A stretch of DNA of 64,000 nucleotides from Mariniphaga sp041684965 (lineage in GTDB: Bacteria; Bacteroidota; Bacteroidia; Bacteroidales; Prolixibacteraceae). The DNA lies in NCBI GenBank assembly GCA_041684965.1, contig JAWLGR010000016.1, positions 1-64,000 of the forward strand. Reading direction: 5' to 3'. Below the pieces are notes generated by a model that was given only the letters and a program-made list of their open reading frames with translations, was not told the origin of the DNA and did no database searches. Made by a program: the position numbers and the translations under genes. Positions 18,855-27,136 of the stretch are shown in pieces. The first letter of the stretch is position 1; every line of letters begins with the position of its first letter.

Positions 18855-19892
18855 ATGCAGGAATCCATTCTTTTGCAAACATTAAAAGGAAAAACCACCT
18901 CCCGTCCTCCGGTTTGGTTCATGCGGCAGGCAGGACGTATATTGCCGTCCTACATGAAAATAAAAGAAAAATATACTTTTTGGCAGATGATGCAAAATCC
19001 AAAGCTGGCTGCTGAAGTTACTCTTTTGCCGGTTTACGATTTGGGTGTGGATGCCGCTATCCTGTTTAGCGATATACTGGTCATACCTTATGCCATGGGT
19101 ATGGGTCTCGACTTTACCGATTCAGGACCGGTGTTCGAACACCCGCTGGCTGGTCGCAACAACCCCCTGGAAGGGCTAAATCCCGATCCATCCAAACTTA
19201 CCTATATATATGATGTGGTGGATGAAATAATCAAAACCCGCCCGGCCAATACTCCACTCATTGGTTTTTGCGGAGCACCACTAACCGTTCTGCTCTTTAT
19301 GTTGCAAGGGTTGGGCCGCAAGGGTGATTTTCCGGATGCGGTGAAGTTCATCTACCAACAACCTGAAACTACTAAAAGGCTGGTTGATGAAATTACCGAA
19401 CTCTCTGTTGTATATGCCAAAGAACAAATAAAGCATGGAGTAGAAGTTTTTCAACTATTCGATACACACGCAGGATTAGTGCCTTTCGATCTTTATAAGA
19501 AGTTATTCCTGCCGGCTACAAAAAAACTAGCCGCCACGGTAAGGCAGGAAAATGTTCCTTTCATTTTTTTCCCCAAAGGCCTGGGAACAGGCATTGCCGG
19601 GATAACTCCTGAGCATTGCGACTACCTGAGCATCGACTGGCAAACCTCACTGCCGGCAGCCAGAAAGCTGGTGAATCCACAGATAGGTCTCCAGGGAAAC
19701 ATCGATCCGCGTTTGCTTTATGCCAGTCAACATGAAATGGAAGAAGAACTTAACCGTTACATCGATTTTGGAAGCCGCAATCATAACTGGATTTTTAATC
19801 TGGGCCATGGGTTTATTCCGGGACTTCCATACGAAAATGCTAAGTACCTGGCCGATTGGGTTAAAAATACCGACTGGAAAAGAAATGTTTAA
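18855..19892 (+). CDS. hemE: Uroporphyrinogen decarboxylase
   Basis: Protein of 345 residues that removes four carboxyl groups from uroporphyrinogen III to give coproporphyrinogen III. The signature PPVWFMRQAGRILPSY is at residues 17-32, and the active-site loop carries DAAILFSDILVIPYAMGM. The C-terminal FNLGHGFIPGLPYENA is also canonical. It follows hemL after 180 bases and precedes hemF on the same strand. Confidence 0.97.
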   Translation: MQESILLQTLKGKTTSRPPVWFMRQAGRILPSYMKIKEKYTFWQMMQNPKLAAEVTLLPVYDLGVDAAILFSDILVIPYAMGMGLDFTDSGPVFEHPLAGRNNPLEGLNPDPSKLTYIYDVVDEIIKTRPANTPLIGFCGAPLTVLLFMLQGLGRKGDFPDAVKFIYQQPETTKRLVDEITELSVVYAKEQIKHGVEVFQLFDTHAGLVPFDLYKKLFLPATKKLAATVRQENVPFIFFPKGLGTGIAGITPEHCDYLSIDWQTSLPAARKLVNPQIGLQGNIDPRLLYASQHEMEEELNRYIDFGSRNHNWIFNLGHGFIPGLPYENAKYLADWVKNTDWKRNV

Positions 19893-19978
19893 CAGAAGAA
19901 AAATAAAGGCTGAATTCCCGGCAGATACGATGACTGGTTCCCAAAATGCATAACGGTTTATCCGGAGAAACAAAGAGA

Positions 19979-20890
19979 ATGCAAAAAATAGACAAAATAG
20001 CAGAGGCCTATCAACTCCTTCAACAGGAAATTATCGGGGACATAGAAGCGGCCGACGGGAAGGGAGTCTTTTCAAGCGATAAGTGGAGTACAGAACTGGG
20101 AACAGGCGATACTTCTGTAATTCAGAACGGAGCCGTAATTGAAAAAGGGGCTGTCAATTTCTCCTTTGTAAAGGGGAACTTTTCCCAAAAAATGGAACGT
20201 ATTTTAGGTGAAAGCGCACAATCTTATGCTGCTACCGGGATATCCTCCATCATTCATCCCGAAAACCCATGGGTACCTATCATTCATATGAATGTCCGCT
20301 ATTTTGCTCTCGATAACGGAACTGCCTGGTTTGGCGGGGGAATAGACCTCACACCACATTTTATTAACCCCGCCGATGCTAAATTATTTCACCAGACACT
20401 GAAGGATGTATGCGACCAATATGATGCCGGCTTTTACCCTGCGTTCAAAAAATGGGCTGACGATTACTTTTTTCTTCCCCACAGACAGGAAACCCGTGGA
20501 ATAGGTGGTATCTTTTTTGACAGACTTAAACCTCAAAATGAGGAGGATTTTGAAAAACTGTTTCAGTTCACTGTAAGCCTTTCTAAATTGTATCCGGGGA
20601 TTTATGCTGATTTTATGAAAAAGTACGCAAAAAAGAATTATTCCGGGCGCGAAAAGAAATGGCAGGCGCTGCGTCGTGGAAGGTATGTGGAATTTAACCT
20701 GATATACGACAGAGGTACAAAATTCGGTATCGAATCGGGTGGTAATACTGAATCGATACTGGTAAGCCTTCCGTCAAATGCAACATGGGAATTTAACTAT
20801 GTTCCGGAACCGGATAGTTATGAGGACAAAACATTGAAACTGCTAAAGAAAGAGATGGACTGGATTAATTTAAACCTAAATACGGAATAG
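19979..20890 (+). CDS. hemF: Oxygen-dependent coproporphyrinogen-III oxidase
   Basis: Protein of 303 residues that uses O2 to convert coproporphyrinogen III to protoporphyrinogen IX. Family marks are HMNVRYFALDNGTAWFGGG, DLTPHF, KWADDYFFLPHR with the catalytic His region, and GRYVEFNLIYDRGTKFG. Two ATG starts are possible, 19946 and 19979; the latter begins nearer the conserved domain. Its O2 need implies that the organism makes heme under at least microoxic conditions. The only other CPO-like gene in the window is the HemW homologue at 37538, which is probably not an oxidase. Confidence 0.95.
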   Translation: MQKIDKIAEAYQLLQQEIIGDIEAADGKGVFSSDKWSTELGTGDTSVIQNGAVIEKGAVNFSFVKGNFSQKMERILGESAQSYAATGISSIIHPENPWVPIIHMNVRYFALDNGTAWFGGGIDLTPHFINPADAKLFHQTLKDVCDQYDAGFYPAFKKWADDYFFLPHRQETRGIGGIFFDRLKPQNEEDFEKLFQFTVSLSKLYPGIYADFMKKYAKKNYSGREKKWQALRRGRYVEFNLIYDRGTKFGIESGGNTESILVSLPSNATWEFNYVPEPDSYEDKTLKLLKKEMDWINLNLNTE

Positions 20891-20892
20891 TT

Positions 20893-21228
20893 ATGCTTCC
20901 TGAGCTAAATATATTATTCAGCAACATGCTAAGCCTTGAGTGGCGGATATTTTATACCTGCCTGGCTACAATAATTGTGAACCTGCCCTTTGGATACCTG
21001 CGGGGAGGGTTACAAAAATTTTCCGTTTGCTGGTTCATTGCCATTCATGCTCCCGTTCCACTGGTTATCCTTATTCGCGATTTTCATGGACTTGATTTAA
21101 CCTGGACTTTGGCCCCTTTTCTGCTGGGCAGCTATTTCATCGGGCAATTCTTTGGACGTAAAATCTGGCAGGCATTAAACAAAAGGAAAAAACAATATGC
21201 ATGTATCATAAACAGGTTTTTCTTCTGA
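20893..21228 (+). CDS. Small conserved-looking membrane protein, function unknown
   Basis: Protein of 111 residues starting two bases after the hemF stop. It has three hydrophobic segments: IFYTCLATIIVNLPFGYL, WFIAIHAPVPLVILI and LAPFLLGSYFIGQFFG. The patterns NLPFGYLRGG, KFSVCWFIAIHAPVPL and GQFFGRKIW look like those of a small membrane family I have seen in several bacterial phyla without a known function. It is too short and lacks the residues of the protoporphyrinogen oxidase HemJ. Tight coupling to hemF suggests a link to the late heme pathway, but this is inference. Confidence 0.6.
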   Translation: MLPELNILFSNMLSLEWRIFYTCLATIIVNLPFGYLRGGLQKFSVCWFIAIHAPVPLVILIRDFHGLDLTWTLAPFLLGSYFIGQFFGRKIWQALNKRKKQYACIINRFFF

Positions 21229-21327
21229 GACAATTTATCTGAATTAATAAAATTGTAAGCCCCAAAATTTGAAATCCCGTTAAATTAACGTAAATTAATG
21301 CTTTAATTCACAAACAACACTACTATT

Positions 21328-21498
21328 ATGGAAGCATTAATTGGAATTATTGCATTAATCTGTGCTATTTGGGTCATTTATGATGTATGGGCTGTAAACA
21401 AAAGAATGAGTACCGGAGCTAAATTACTTTGGACAATCTTTGCACTCCTTTTCAGTATCATTACTGCTATAGTCTATTACTTAGTTAAAAAGAGATAA
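21328..21498 (+). CDS. Small two-segment membrane protein (PLDc_N-like)
   Basis: Protein of 56 residues beginning MEALIGIIALICAIWVIYDV. Two hydrophobic helices flank a short basic turn (WAVNKRMSTGAKLLW), ending in YYLVKKR. This is the layout of short PLDc_N (phospholipase D N-terminal-like) membrane proteins, where the second helix starts with a KLLW-type motif. Clean ATG, in-frame stop, and its own 99-base upstream region. It may be a separate gene or the tail of the heme operon. Function unknown. Confidence 0.65.
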   Translation: MEALIGIIALICAIWVIYDVWAVNKRMSTGAKLLWTIFALLFSIITAIVYYLVKKR

Positions 21499-21696
21499 CA
21501 GAAATGCTTTTAGGGTACTTTAATCCAAAGAAGAAATTATTCGAAAGAATTAAGCATTTTCTTTTCATCGAAAAAATCAGGTTTTTATTTGTTAAAAGGA
21601 TAAAATAAGCTTCAAATTACTGTCGATAGTTTGATTATTTAGTCAACTGTAGCCAGTTTCATGTATAAATTAAAAATGGGTCATGACTAATTTAAA

Positions 21697-23061
21697 TTAT
21701 TTTACAGCCACTGTTTTAACATTCATAAATTCCCTAATGCCAAAAGACGAAAGTTCCCTGCCGTAGCCGCTTTCCTTTATTCCACCAAAAGGAAGCCGGG
21801 GATCGGATTTCACGAAATCGTTTACAAAACAGCACCCTGCCTGCAGCTGAACCTCTGCAATCTGCTGTGCCCTGTTTATATTTTTTGAAAATACTGCAGC
21901 GCCCAGTCCAAATACCGATTTATTTGCCACCCTTACAGCTTCCTTTTCATTCTTTACTCGTATTACGGATGCTACAGGGCCGAATAGTTCCTCTTCATAC
22001 GCAGGCATTCCCGGTTTGACATTCTCAAGAACAGTAGGAGGATAATACGCTCCTTTACGTAAAGGTTTCTCACCACCGAGAATAATTTCGGCTCCTTTTT
22101 TTACCGAATTGGCTACCTGCAGGTGGAGATCATCACGGAGTTCGGCACGGGCAAGCGGCCCCATCGTTACTTCCGGCTCATAGGGATCACCAAACGTGGC
22201 TTCATTCATCTCCTGGGTGAAGTATTCCAGAAATTCAGAATAAACATCTTCAACTACAATAAAACGTTTTGCTCCTATACAGCTCTGACCAGCATTAACC
22301 AGCCGCCCTGTTGCACAGGTTTTGGCTGCAGCCCTGAGATCAGCATCTTCCAGAATCAGGTAAGGATCGCTCCCTCCCAGTTCAAGAACGCATTTCTTTA
22401 ACTCACTGCCTGCAACAGTTGCCACACTTTTTCCTGCGGACGTACTGCCGGTAAGACTAACACCTCTGATGGCAGGATGCCTGATTACCCTTTCCACCTG
22501 AGGACTTCCAATAAGCAGAGTCCGGAATACATTCTCCGGAAAACCAGCCTCCCTAAACAGATCCTCAATTGCCAATGCACAACCGGGCACATTACTCGCA
22601 TGCTTCAATACAGCCGTATTACCAGCCATTAACGTCGGCGCAGCAAACCGAAATACCTGCCAAAAGGGAAAATTCCACGGCATAATGGCCAATATGGTTC
22701 CCAGGGGCTGATAGTGAACAAACGAATTGGAAAAATCAGTTGCAATGGTTTCATTCTCAAGAAAACTTTCAGCATTGCTGGCATAATAGTCGCAAACCCA
22801 TGCACATTTTTCAATTTCGGCAATGCCCTCCCGAATTACTTTTCCCATTTCAAGGGCCATTAGCCGTGCCAGTTCCTCTTTTTTACTTTTCAGCAAAACA
22901 GCAAGACTTTGCATCATCTGGCTGCGGTGGTAAAAAGAAGCATTTTGCCATTGGTGCCAGCGCTTATCAACCGAATTAATAATCTTTTCAACTCCCTGGT
23001 CTGTGTGTGATTCATATACATGCAATGTTTCACCCGTAGCAGGATTTACCGATTTCATCAT
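21697..23061 (-). CDS. NAD(P)-dependent aldehyde dehydrogenase (succinate-semialdehyde dehydrogenase-like)
   Basis: Protein of 454 residues of the aldehyde dehydrogenase superfamily. The general base is Glu227 in LELGGSDPYLI, the nucleophile is Cys261 in NAGQSCIGAKRF, and the coenzyme fold includes LTGSTSAGKSVA. The opening SVNPATGETLHVYE and overall length match the short succinate-semialdehyde dehydrogenase branch. No GABA or 4-hydroxybutyrate genes are adjacent, so substrate is only inferred from family. It is a single-gene unit. Confidence 0.88.
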   Translation of the reverse strand: MMKSVNPATGETLHVYESHTDQGVEKIINSVDKRWHQWQNASFYHRSQMMQSLAVLLKSKKEELARLMALEMGKVIREGIAEIEKCAWVCDYYASNAESFLENETIATDFSNSFVHYQPLGTILAIMPWNFPFWQVFRFAAPTLMAGNTAVLKHASNVPGCALAIEDLFREAGFPENVFRTLLIGSPQVERVIRHPAIRGVSLTGSTSAGKSVATVAGSELKKCVLELGGSDPYLILEDADLRAAAKTCATGRLVNAGQSCIGAKRFIVVEDVYSEFLEYFTQEMNEATFGDPYEPEVTMGPLARAELRDDLHLQVANSVKKGAEIILGGEKPLRKGAYYPPTVLENVKPGMPAYEEELFGPVASVIRVKNEKEAVRVANKSVFGLGAAVFSKNINRAQQIAEVQLQAGCCFVNDFVKSDPRLPFGGIKESGYGRELSSFGIREFMNVKTVAVK

Positions 23062-23271
23062 AATTGAAGTAATTGAATTAAAAACTAAAGTATAAAAATT
23101 ACTACGAAAATTACCGGTAACAGGTTGTTTAAAAAAGAATATTAATGCATTGGAACTACAATTGCCAGCAAATGTGCAGGTTGTATAATATGTGATTTAA
23201 GCCAGGCGCGATCTGCAAAACCCCTTTTATTTGCCTCATGAATTATATAATCCATAGCAGGCGTTTTTAAC

Positions 23272-23304
23272 GACAAAACCCCGGTGAATATCCGGGGTTT
23301 TGTC
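23272..23304 (-). terminator. Strong hairpin terminator after yceI-like gene
   Basis: Perfect 13-bp stem GACAAAACCCCGG (23272-23284) with CCGGGGTTTTGTC (23292-23304) and a seven-base loop. Because the stem reads GGGGTTTTGTC on either strand, it could stop transcription both ways. Its position 19 bases after the YceI stop codon makes it that gene's terminator. The U-tract is part of the stem rather than a separate tail. Confidence 0.7.
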
Positions 23305-23322
23305 AGCAATAGATTTTAAAAT

Positions 23323-23940
23323 TTATTCTGTTTTTGATACGGTTCCTCCAGATGCATTTGCTTCTATATCGAAATTAAGAGTAAATGTATCGTAAATAAG
23401 ATTATCCCCCAGGTTAGAGAAGAACCGGCCTGACCTGAATTTGATATCATAAAGTGTGCGGTCAACTTCCACCTCTCCTTTAGCTTTTAATTTCTCGTCT
23501 TTAACATCAACAGTTGCATCAAAGGTAACCGGATGGGTAATGTTTTTGATGGTGAGATCTCCTGTAAAAGTATATTCATTTCCGGATTTAGCAACCACTT
23601 CCTTCAATTCCAGTTTGGAATCGGGAAAATTATCTACAGAAAAAAAATCATCTGATTTCAGATGCCCGACAAGCTTCTTGTTCATTGCTTCATTAGTCAA
23701 ATCTTCGTCCGTAATGGAAGTCATATCCATCACGATTGCTCCTGACTTTACCTTGTTGTTTTCAACTTCCAGTGTTCCGCTTTTTATGTCTACTGTACCA
23801 TAATGTTCACCGGTTACTTTTTTACCATTCCACTTTACAGTGCTTTTCGATTTATCAACTACGTATTCCGTTGCCATAACCTGAATGGCCATTAACGCAG
23901 TCAAAACAACTGTTCCCAAAAGTTTTCCTGTATTTTTCAT
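23323..23940 (-). CDS. YceI family periplasmic protein
   Basis: Protein of 205 residues with a signal peptide (TGKLLGTVVLTALMAIQVMA). The mature part is a lipocalin-like YceI beta-barrel: EYVVDKSKSTVKWNGKKVTGEHYGTVDIKSG at the start, DLTIKNITHPVTFD in the middle. The family binds polyisoprenoid-type lipids in the periplasm. ATG at 23940 is preferred over 23949 because it starts the signal peptide. A strong hairpin terminator follows. Confidence 0.9.
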   Translation of the reverse strand: MKNTGKLLGTVVLTALMAIQVMATEYVVDKSKSTVKWNGKKVTGEHYGTVDIKSGTLEVENNKVKSGAIVMDMTSITDEDLTNEAMNKKLVGHLKSDDFFSVDNFPDSKLELKEVVAKSGNEYTFTGDLTIKNITHPVTFDATVDVKDEKLKAKGEVEVDRTLYDIKFRSGRFFSNLGDNLIYDTFTLNFDIEANASGGTVSKTE

Positions 23941-24196
23941 TGTAATCAATTTTTGTTTTTATTTTTTAATCATTCTTACAACAATTAAATACAAAAAAGT
24001 CTTTAATTTGTTCAATAGAGTAAAAGAAACATAGATCAACGGAATTAGACAGTCTTATCTTGCTGTAATTTTTCAGGAAATACTAAGTTTTATCTATGAT
24101 TAGATCATTGCATCAGCATTCCACCCAATTTACAGTTTTAGGCAGGAAGACAAATTTTAAATGGATGATTCCGATAAAGAAAACAGGCAAAATTAT

Positions 24197-24595
24197 TTAA
24201 TCGATTATGCTGATTTCAGATTCAAGTTTCATGGCTTTTCTGTAAACTGCAGTCACTCCACAATATTTATCTTCTGAGAGTTTTACAGCTTTCTCCAGTT
24301 TGTCCAGAGGTAAATTTTTCCCTTTAAACTGGTAAATCACTTTCATTTTTGTATAATGCTTTGGATGATCATCTGTAACATCGGCTTGTATTATCACATT
24401 GAATGCCTCAGGTTCAACCTTCATTTTTTTCAGAATCATAATTACATCAATGCCCGTACAACCGGCAAGAGCTGCAAGCATCAGCTTCTTGGGCCGTACT
24501 CCCAAATCACTGCCGCCACCTTCCCCGGTCGCGTCAACTACTAGTTTATGACCGTCCATATCGGCTTCAAAAGCCACTTTATCAGTCCACGACAT
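24197..24595 (-). CDS. OsmC family protein
   Basis: Protein of 132 residues. OsmC-type thiol peroxidase fold: DATGEGGGSDLGVRPKKLMLAALAGCTGIDV contains the first conserved Cys, and SEDKYCGVTAVYRKA the second. Members reduce organic hydroperoxides. The ATG at 24595 is preceded five bases upstream by GAGGT, a ribosome-binding-site-like match that is rare in this window, so it is preferred over 24613. It diverges from the Crp/Fnr regulator across a 200-base gap, a layout consistent with regulation by that protein. Confidence 0.88.
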   Translation of the reverse strand: MSWTDKVAFEADMDGHKLVVDATGEGGGSDLGVRPKKLMLAALAGCTGIDVIMILKKMKVEPEAFNVIIQADVTDDHPKHYTKMKVIYQFKGKNLPLDKLEKAVKLSEDKYCGVTAVYRKAMKLESEISIID

Positions 24596-24796
24596 GTTTA
24601 CCTCGTGTATCATCTCTGGTTCTTTTTATGTTGCTCTTCAGCTTGTTTTCCTAACAAATATACTACATTCGACCTTCTGCGTAAAATTGTTTTTAATATA
24701 TTGACTGAAATTGTATCTTTAGAGGATTTAAAAATCCTCCCTGTTAACATAAAACACTGAAAGCAGGGATTGTATAACTGACAGAATTATTCAAAA

Positions 24797-25498
24797 ATGA
24801 GAAGCATATTAAATAGACCAACCGAAGAGGAAACAGATTTAAGCGGATTTAATTTATTCAGGAAGCTTGATGAAGAAGAATTTAACAAGCTGAATTATGA
24901 TAAAACCTGTTCACTTTATAAAAAAGGTACGGTAATCTATCGCGAAGGCAGCAGACTTACCGGTTTCTTCTGCGTTACCCGGGGCATTGTGAAAATTTTG
25001 AAAACAGGGATCGATGGTAAGGAACAAATTATCCGTTTTGCCAAAAGGGGTGAAATTATTGCATATCGCTCCCTGCTGAGCCAGGAATTGGCATGTACTA
25101 CGGCAAAGGTTATTGAGGAAGCTGTCTTATGTCACATCCCATACCAGACTCTGTTGTTTCTAATTAAAAACAATTGGCAGTTTTCGCACCACATGCTCCA
25201 GATTGTATGCCGTGAATTACGTGAAGCCAACGATTACATCACAGATATAGCCCAGAAAACTGTTCGTGAACGACTTGCAGAAGTATTGCTTTTACTGAAG
25301 GAGAATTTTGAACTTGATAACCAAAACACACTTCAAATATCATTAACCCGTGAAGAGCTGGCAAATATAGTAGGTACAGCTACAGAATCGGTCATCCGTC
25401 TGCTTTCTGAGTTCAGGCAGGACAACCTTATAGAACTGCACGGTCGCAAGATCAAATTCCTGGATACACCTGCTCTAAGACGTGTTGCCAATATTTAA
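24797..25498 (+). CDS. Crp/Fnr family transcriptional regulator
   Basis: Protein of 233 residues. The N-terminal cyclic-nucleotide-binding-like barrel (about residues 10-130) includes YKKGTVIYREGSRLTGFFCVTRGIVKI. A long dimerisation helix follows, then a winged helix with recognition region LTREELANIVGTATESVIRLLSEF. The N-terminal Cys cluster of true Fnr is absent, so it is not an obvious oxygen sensor. A TATCTTTA element at 24714-24721 resembles a -7 box. It diverges from the osmC-like gene and is followed after three bases by a methyltransferase. Confidence 0.9.
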   Translation: MRSILNRPTEEETDLSGFNLFRKLDEEEFNKLNYDKTCSLYKKGTVIYREGSRLTGFFCVTRGIVKILKTGIDGKEQIIRFAKRGEIIAYRSLLSQELACTTAKVIEEAVLCHIPYQTLLFLIKNNWQFSHHMLQIVCRELREANDYITDIAQKTVRERLAEVLLLLKENFELDNQNTLQISLTREELANIVGTATESVIRLLSEFRQDNLIELHGRKIKFLDTPALRRVANI

Positions 25499-25501
25499 AT
25501 T

Positions 25502-26284
25502 ATGCAGGAACGTCATCAGAACAAGGAGCAGTATTTTACCGAACAGGGTGCTACCACCGAAAAGTTTGTTATCCCTTATCTCTCGGATTTGCTGGAGTTG
25601 ACCCCACAGACTGAAGTGCTTGAAATCGGCTGTGCCGAAGCAGGTAACCTGAAACCATTCCTTGACAGAGGCTGCAAAGCCACAGGTATCGACATTTCAT
25701 GCGGGCGTATAGAACTGGCATCTGAATACTTTGCCCACCATCCAAACAAAAAAAATCTTGTACTGATATGCGAAGACATATATAAAGCTGACCTGAATGG
25801 TAAAACATTCGACCTGATTTTAATGCGCGATGTGATTGAACACATACCAAACCAGGAACGGTTTATGAATTATGTACAAAAATTCCTGAAACCGGGCGGT
25901 AAATTTTTCCTGGCTTTCCCACCCTGGCAAAATCCATTTGGAGGGCATCAGCAGGTATGCCGGAATAAAATACTCTCAAAACTGCCATGGTTCCACCTGC
26001 TTCCCAAAAGCATTTACAGGAAAATTCTCGACCAAATAGAAAAAAATCCAAAAAAAACAGAAGGCCTTCTGGAAATTAAGGAGACTGGCATTTCAATTGA
26101 TCGGTTTGAAAAAATTCTTAAAAAAGAAAATTACACCATCGAAAAACGAACCTTGTTCCTTTTCAATCCCAATTACCATACAAAGTTCGGCATTAAACCC
26201 AGGGAACAGGCAAAACTGGTGGCCTCAATTCCCTGGCTCAGGAATTTCTTTACTACGGCTGCATATTATGTAATTTCAAAATAA
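25502..26284 (+). CDS. Class I SAM-dependent methyltransferase
   Basis: Protein of 260 residues. Motif I is VLEIGCAEAGNLKPFLDRG, motif II/acidic loop is GIDISCGRIELA, and the post-motif region contains DLILMRDVIEHIPNQERF and LKPGGKFFLAFPPW. This is the methyltransferase-11/23 group, whose substrates range from quinones to sugars. Starts three bases after the Crp/Fnr stop, so co-transcribed. Substrate unknown. Confidence 0.85.
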   Translation: MQERHQNKEQYFTEQGATTEKFVIPYLSDLLELTPQTEVLEIGCAEAGNLKPFLDRGCKATGIDISCGRIELASEYFAHHPNKKNLVLICEDIYKADLNGKTFDLILMRDVIEHIPNQERFMNYVQKFLKPGGKFFLAFPPWQNPFGGHQQVCRNKILSKLPWFHLLPKSIYRKILDQIEKNPKKTEGLLEIKETGISIDRFEKILKKENYTIEKRTLFLFNPNYHTKFGIKPREQAKLVASIPWLRNFFTTAAYYVISK

Positions 26285-26810
26285 CAGGCTGTAGTTTATG
26301 GCCAGACATAAAAATCCTGATTCTCCGTAAATAAAAATATCCCTCAGATTTTACCCAAACTTTAAAATTCAATCATCGGGGAATTAAAATAATTGCCCTG
26401 ATCAATTTTATGGTGCCTGTATGATTCGCCGGGTACTGTTTTCTCATGTATTGTTTCTCATTTATACATAAAATAACAAGAATTATCCAAATTCATGCCT
26501 GATCGGAAAGTTTCCAAAACCATACCAACACCTTCTGAAATTGAATTTATACCGAATTTATACTGGACAAGGTATGGACCTGGTAAGGAAAAAAAGCTAT
26601 TGCAATCAAAAGAAATTTAATGTTAGTGAATAGCTTTATTTGATACTTGTAACTGCTGACCGGGTAAACTGAAACAACAAAAATGTCAAAATGAAAATTC
26701 AGGATGATATTTTTTTCTGTCATAACCATTTTTTTAATATGGAAACAAAACATTTCCGTGTGGTGAAAACCAGAAACTTGAGAAATTAATGTATACGATA
26801 TTTATTTAGA
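26285..26810. other. Non-coding gap, nothing recognised
   Basis: More than 500 AT-rich bases between the methyltransferase and the leader region of the sulfite-reductase operon. A minus-strand frame of 68 codons (26547-26753) has no recognisable protein features. No riboswitch fold or clear terminator was seen. Confidence 0.45.
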
Positions 26811-26842
26811 CTGAATAAAAAAAGTGATTTTTTTTTATTCAG
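26811..26842. promoter_or_regulatory. 13-bp perfect dyad upstream of the sulfite-reductase leader promoter
   Basis: CTGAATAAAAAAA (26811-26823) and TTTTTTTATTCAG (26830-26842) form a perfect inverted repeat with a six-base spacer. It ends 16 bases before the -7 box at 26859, so it overlaps the expected -33 region. Such a position fits an operator for a dimeric regulator; a terminator for upstream transcription is the alternative. Which protein would bind is unknown. Confidence 0.4.
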
Positions 26843-26858
26843 AATTGAATTATTGATT

Positions 26859-26866
26859 TACATTTG
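26859..26866 (+). promoter_or_regulatory. Predicted Bacteroidota -7 promoter box of the sulfite-reductase operon
   Basis: TACATTTG matches the Bacteroidota sigma-ABfr -7 consensus TANNTTTG exactly. The -33 region is T-rich rather than a clean TTTG. Transcription would start near 26873, leaving a leader of about 260 nucleotides before the first structural gene. That leader holds a short Met/Cys-rich ORF and an intrinsic terminator. Confidence 0.55.
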
Positions 26867-26942
26867 CACTTAAGAATTGTGATTGAATAAGTACTCTTTA
26901 AAGTAATTAAATATAGTAGTGAAAAATTCTTCGCACATAGAA

Positions 26943-27011
26943 ATGAACCGAATGGCATACATGGCATGTATGTGTGGCTCATTATTATTATGTGCAGAAG
27001 GAGAGATATAA
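26943..27011 (+). CDS. Met/Cys-rich leader peptide of the sulfite-reductase operon
   Basis: A 22-codon ORF, ATG at 26943 and TAA at 27009-27011, beginning MNRMAYMACMC and ending CAEGEI. It has four Met codons (1, 4, 7, 10) and three Cys codons (9, 11, 17). It lies between a predicted promoter and an intrinsic terminator, just upstream of genes for sulfite reduction to sulfide, the precursor of cysteine and methionine. The last codons (26993-27001) are complementary to the 5' arm of the terminator. This is the layout of a classical attenuation leader; translation is not proven. Confidence 0.65.
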   Translation: MNRMAYMACMCGSLLLCAEGEI

Positions 27012-27055
27012 ACTACCATTAATCGGGTTATTTGTAAAACAAAGGCCCTTCTGCA
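26993..27055 (+). promoter_or_regulatory. Predicted antiterminator pairing
   Basis: TGCAGAAGG (26993-27001, in the last codons of the leader ORF) is a perfect nine-base complement of CCTTCTGCA (27047-27055), the top of the terminator's 5' arm and the first loop base. The two pairings exclude each other. A ribosome stalled at Cys codons 9-11 would leave the first arm free and favour readthrough; one that reaches the stop codon would cover it and let the terminator form. Confidence 0.6.
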
Positions 27056-27080
27056 ACCAGCAGAAGGGCCTTTGTTTTTT
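27037..27080 (+). terminator. Intrinsic terminator in the sulfite-reductase leader
   Basis: AAAGGCCCTTCTGC (27041-27054) pairs perfectly with GCAGAAGGGCCTTT (27060-27073) around a five-base loop. The stem can extend by AAAC/GTTT and runs straight into a T-run ending at 27080. It stands 57 bases before the first structural gene, so it must regulate that operon rather than simply end an upstream gene, unless transcription starts after it. Confidence 0.85.
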
Positions 27081-27136
27081 AAACAGGTTATTTAAAAACA
27101 GTGATTGACAGAAACCGAAAAAGAGCAGGAATAAAA

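Noticed and set aside
26547..26753. Minus-strand frame of 68 codons in the gap before the sulfite operon
   Set aside because: No signal peptide, domain or conserved neighbour; AT-rich hydrophobic composition is expected by chance.
26873..27080. SAM or cobalamin riboswitch upstream of the sulfite/siroheme genes
   Set aside because: I could not find the conserved core sequences or multi-helix junctions of these riboswitches; the leader is explained better by the short ORF and the two alternative hairpins.
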